DNA of 5,669 nucleotides, from assembly GCA_022574795.1 (NCBI GenBank), contig JACZRJ010000040.1, positions 1 through 5,669 on the forward strand, written 5' to 3'. A model generated the notes under the pieces. It was not told the DNA's origin. It saw only the letters and a list, made by a program, of their open reading frames with translations, and made no database searches. Position numbers and translations under genes: made by a program. Source of the DNA: Patescibacteria group bacterium (GTDB lineage: Bacteria > Patescibacteriota > Andersenbacteria > UBA10190). Below are positions 4,383 to 5,669 of the stretch, in pieces (the stretch's first letter is position 1; every line of letters starts with the position of its first letter).

Positions 4383-5669
4383 CTAATTAGCCCAGAAAAA
4401 TCCTTTCTCAGCGCCGCTCACAAAAAAGTTGCCGTGGCGCATAAGACCAGCCGTTACCGGTGCCGTTTCCAGAGTAGGACAATCACCGGCGGTATAGGCG
4501 ACAGTAACCCCAGTCCCCCCTTGAATCAATCTAAAGGCATAGGATGTGGCTTCTTTAAAGGTAGTGCCAGTTTCTATCGCAAAATCCCACTCCCCGCTTT
4601 GGTCAATGTTAATCGCATTCGGATTGGTATCGGTAGGGTCGCTTTCTACATAATCTCCTACTACATCAGAAGTAGAAATTTGATTCACTTCATCAATTTT
4701 GTCAGTTAAACTTGTGTTATCAAAAAATCGCCAATCCGTGCCAGATGCGCTAATCGGCCCCATGGCTGTCCAGCTACCGGTCGAGCAATCCTGGTCCGTA
4801 CCCTCTTTGTATTCGAGTATAAAATCTTGGGTTCCTGCGCCCATATTAGCACCTGTAACAGTCAAATTGATTTGTAGACGAAGCTTGTCGCCAGATACAG
4901 GTGGATCCATGGCAAAGGGAAGTGCCGTAATGTCCTCATTATCTCCAGTGATAACAGTCCCCCAAAGATCGGTCAGAGTCACAGTAGTCTCGTCGTTATA
5001 CCACCTAAAATCATCTTGGGTCAGTGTTACACTAGGTGTGATTTCCTCAAAAACAATAAAAACATTTGCGTTATCAAAGGTGGTATCACCCACTGCCGCG
5101 GGGTCAGAAGTCTCAGAAGTGGCGGTTACTATCCGAAATTCTCCCGTTACTCCCATATTATTTGCCTCTCCGCCACCATCTGTACTCTCTACTCCTATAT
5201 CCGTGAAGTTTGTGGTCGGTGTTAAGCTCGTAACGTCTGCATCGGATTCATAGGCAATACCACGGAAAAACAACCATTCCTGACTTGCAACGGTTGCTGA
5301 TGTCATCGAACCAGGGTCTGCACCATCAGTTGCCAGCTCAGTTGTGTCTTCAACTTGAAAAGTGCTACCAGCAGCCACAGTAAATTCCCAGGCACGAATG
5401 GCGGTTTTATCATTTGCATTGCTTGCTACAAAATTTGCAGTAATTGTGTCTCCACTAGTTAGTTCGGTATCTACAGTCGCAAACCAAACAGAAACGTGTG
5501 CTCCTTTTGCCGCCGTGCCCTGGCCGTTGGTGAACTCATGTGCTTTGGTATAGCTGTTGTCTCGCGTGTCTGTAACTGAGGTAACATCCGCAGCGGTTGT
5601 GCTATCGGTTAGGCTTATGTTGTCTTTTGCAACCGTGACCACAATAATGTGGTCGATCTCTGCCGTTGC
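4383..5669 (-). CDS. Large beta-rich surface protein, C-terminal 428 residues (5' partial)
   Basis: The frame runs from the window edge to TAG at 4383 with no stop. The GTG at 5642 is internal, since nine codons precede it in frame. Numbering from the edge, residues 1-209 are a Thr/Ser/Asp-rich beta domain of a type common in exported proteins: VTSVTDTRDNSYTKAHEF, then VSVWFATVDTELTSGDTITA, then AIRAWEFTVAAGSTF. Residues about 218-400 are a second beta domain: QDDFRWYND, DKLRLQINLTV, FILEYKEG, C295 near SGEW-like Trp positions, YAFRLIQGG at 377-385, and C397 near the end. From memory, similar blocks recur in long Patescibacteria surface proteins. Its two cysteines could pair. Residues 409-428 are the tail LMRHGNFFVSGAEKGFFW plus AN, matching the small broken gene at 2336-2477. 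The signal peptide and any further repeats lie outside the window. It heads the unit with the propeller gene; any promoter is also outside. I infer cell-surface or extracellular location and possible adhesion. Confidence 0.85.
   Translation of the reverse strand, partial: ATAEIDHIIVVTVAKDNISLTDSTTAADVTSVTDTRDNSYTKAHEFTNGQGTAAKGAHVSVWFATVDTELTSGDTITANFVASNANDKTAIRAWEFTVAAGSTFQVEDTTELATDGADPGSMTSATVASQEWLFFRGIAYESDADVTSLTPTTNFTDIGVESTDGGGEANNMGVTGEFRIVTATSETSDPAAVGDTTFDNANVFIVFEEITPSVTLTQDDFRWYNDETTVTLTDLWGTVITGDNEDITALPFAMDPPVSGDKLRLQINLTVTGANMGAGTQDFILEYKEGTDQDCSTGSWTAMGPISASGTDWRFFDNTSLTDKIDEVNQISTSDVVGDYVESDPTDTNPNAINIDQSGEWDFAIETGTTFKEATSYAFRLIQGGTGVTVAYTAGDCPTLETAPVTAGLMRHGNFFVSGAEKGFFWAN

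Noticed and set aside
4699..5253. Plus-strand 184-codon frame
   Set aside because: It is the complement of Thr/Asp/Ser-rich codons in the surface-protein gene, with a low-complexity Val/Ser translation and no recognisable domain. The minus frame is longer and open to the window edge.

Overview
The window looks like a piece of a Patescibacteria (Candidate Phyla Radiation) genome, probably a metagenome contig. The reasons are a ComF with a CxxC...HxxC second zinc ribbon, two single-pass membrane proteins built around a short domain I associate from memory with Patescibacteria hypotheticals, a secreted TolB-like propeller with a Pro/Thr/Glu tail, and a beta-rich surface protein ending in an RHG-N-(F/Y)-F tail. 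No rRNA, tRNA or informational gene is present, so a finer placement is not possible. The standard genetic code fits: the long frames contain no in-frame TGA. Base composition looks close to balanced by eye.

Layout. (1) 3-701, plus strand: comF, cut at its N terminus by the window edge. (2) 768-2212, minus strand: two tandem paralogues, each with an N-terminal membrane anchor and the same extracytoplasmic core of about 65 residues. The upstream one (1391-2212) also has a LytR_C-like domain; the downstream one (768-1328) lacks it. (3) 2213-2530: a divergent intergenic region that is not empty. It holds a 9-bp-arm palindrome touching the ribosome binding site of the LytR_C protein, a second long inverted repeat, and on the minus strand a small broken gene (2336-2477) whose product matches the C-terminal tail of the large surface protein 2 kb away. 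(4) 2531-3421, plus strand: an unrecognised membrane-anchored, mostly helical protein. (5) 3429-5669, minus strand: a two-gene unit with 3 nt between the genes, coding for the large surface protein (5' end beyond the window) and then the propeller protein. The genes at 2531 and 3429 converge with only 7 nt between their stop codons.

How the parts fit. Apart from ComF, which in other bacteria is needed for DNA uptake, every gene seems to make a product that is exported or anchored with its bulk outside the membrane. The region reads as a cell-envelope locus. The least expected signals are the shared C-terminal tail, found on a secreted protein and on a small frameshifted gene, and the paralogue pair with and without LytR_C. 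No phage, IS, CRISPR or toxin-antitoxin signature was seen.
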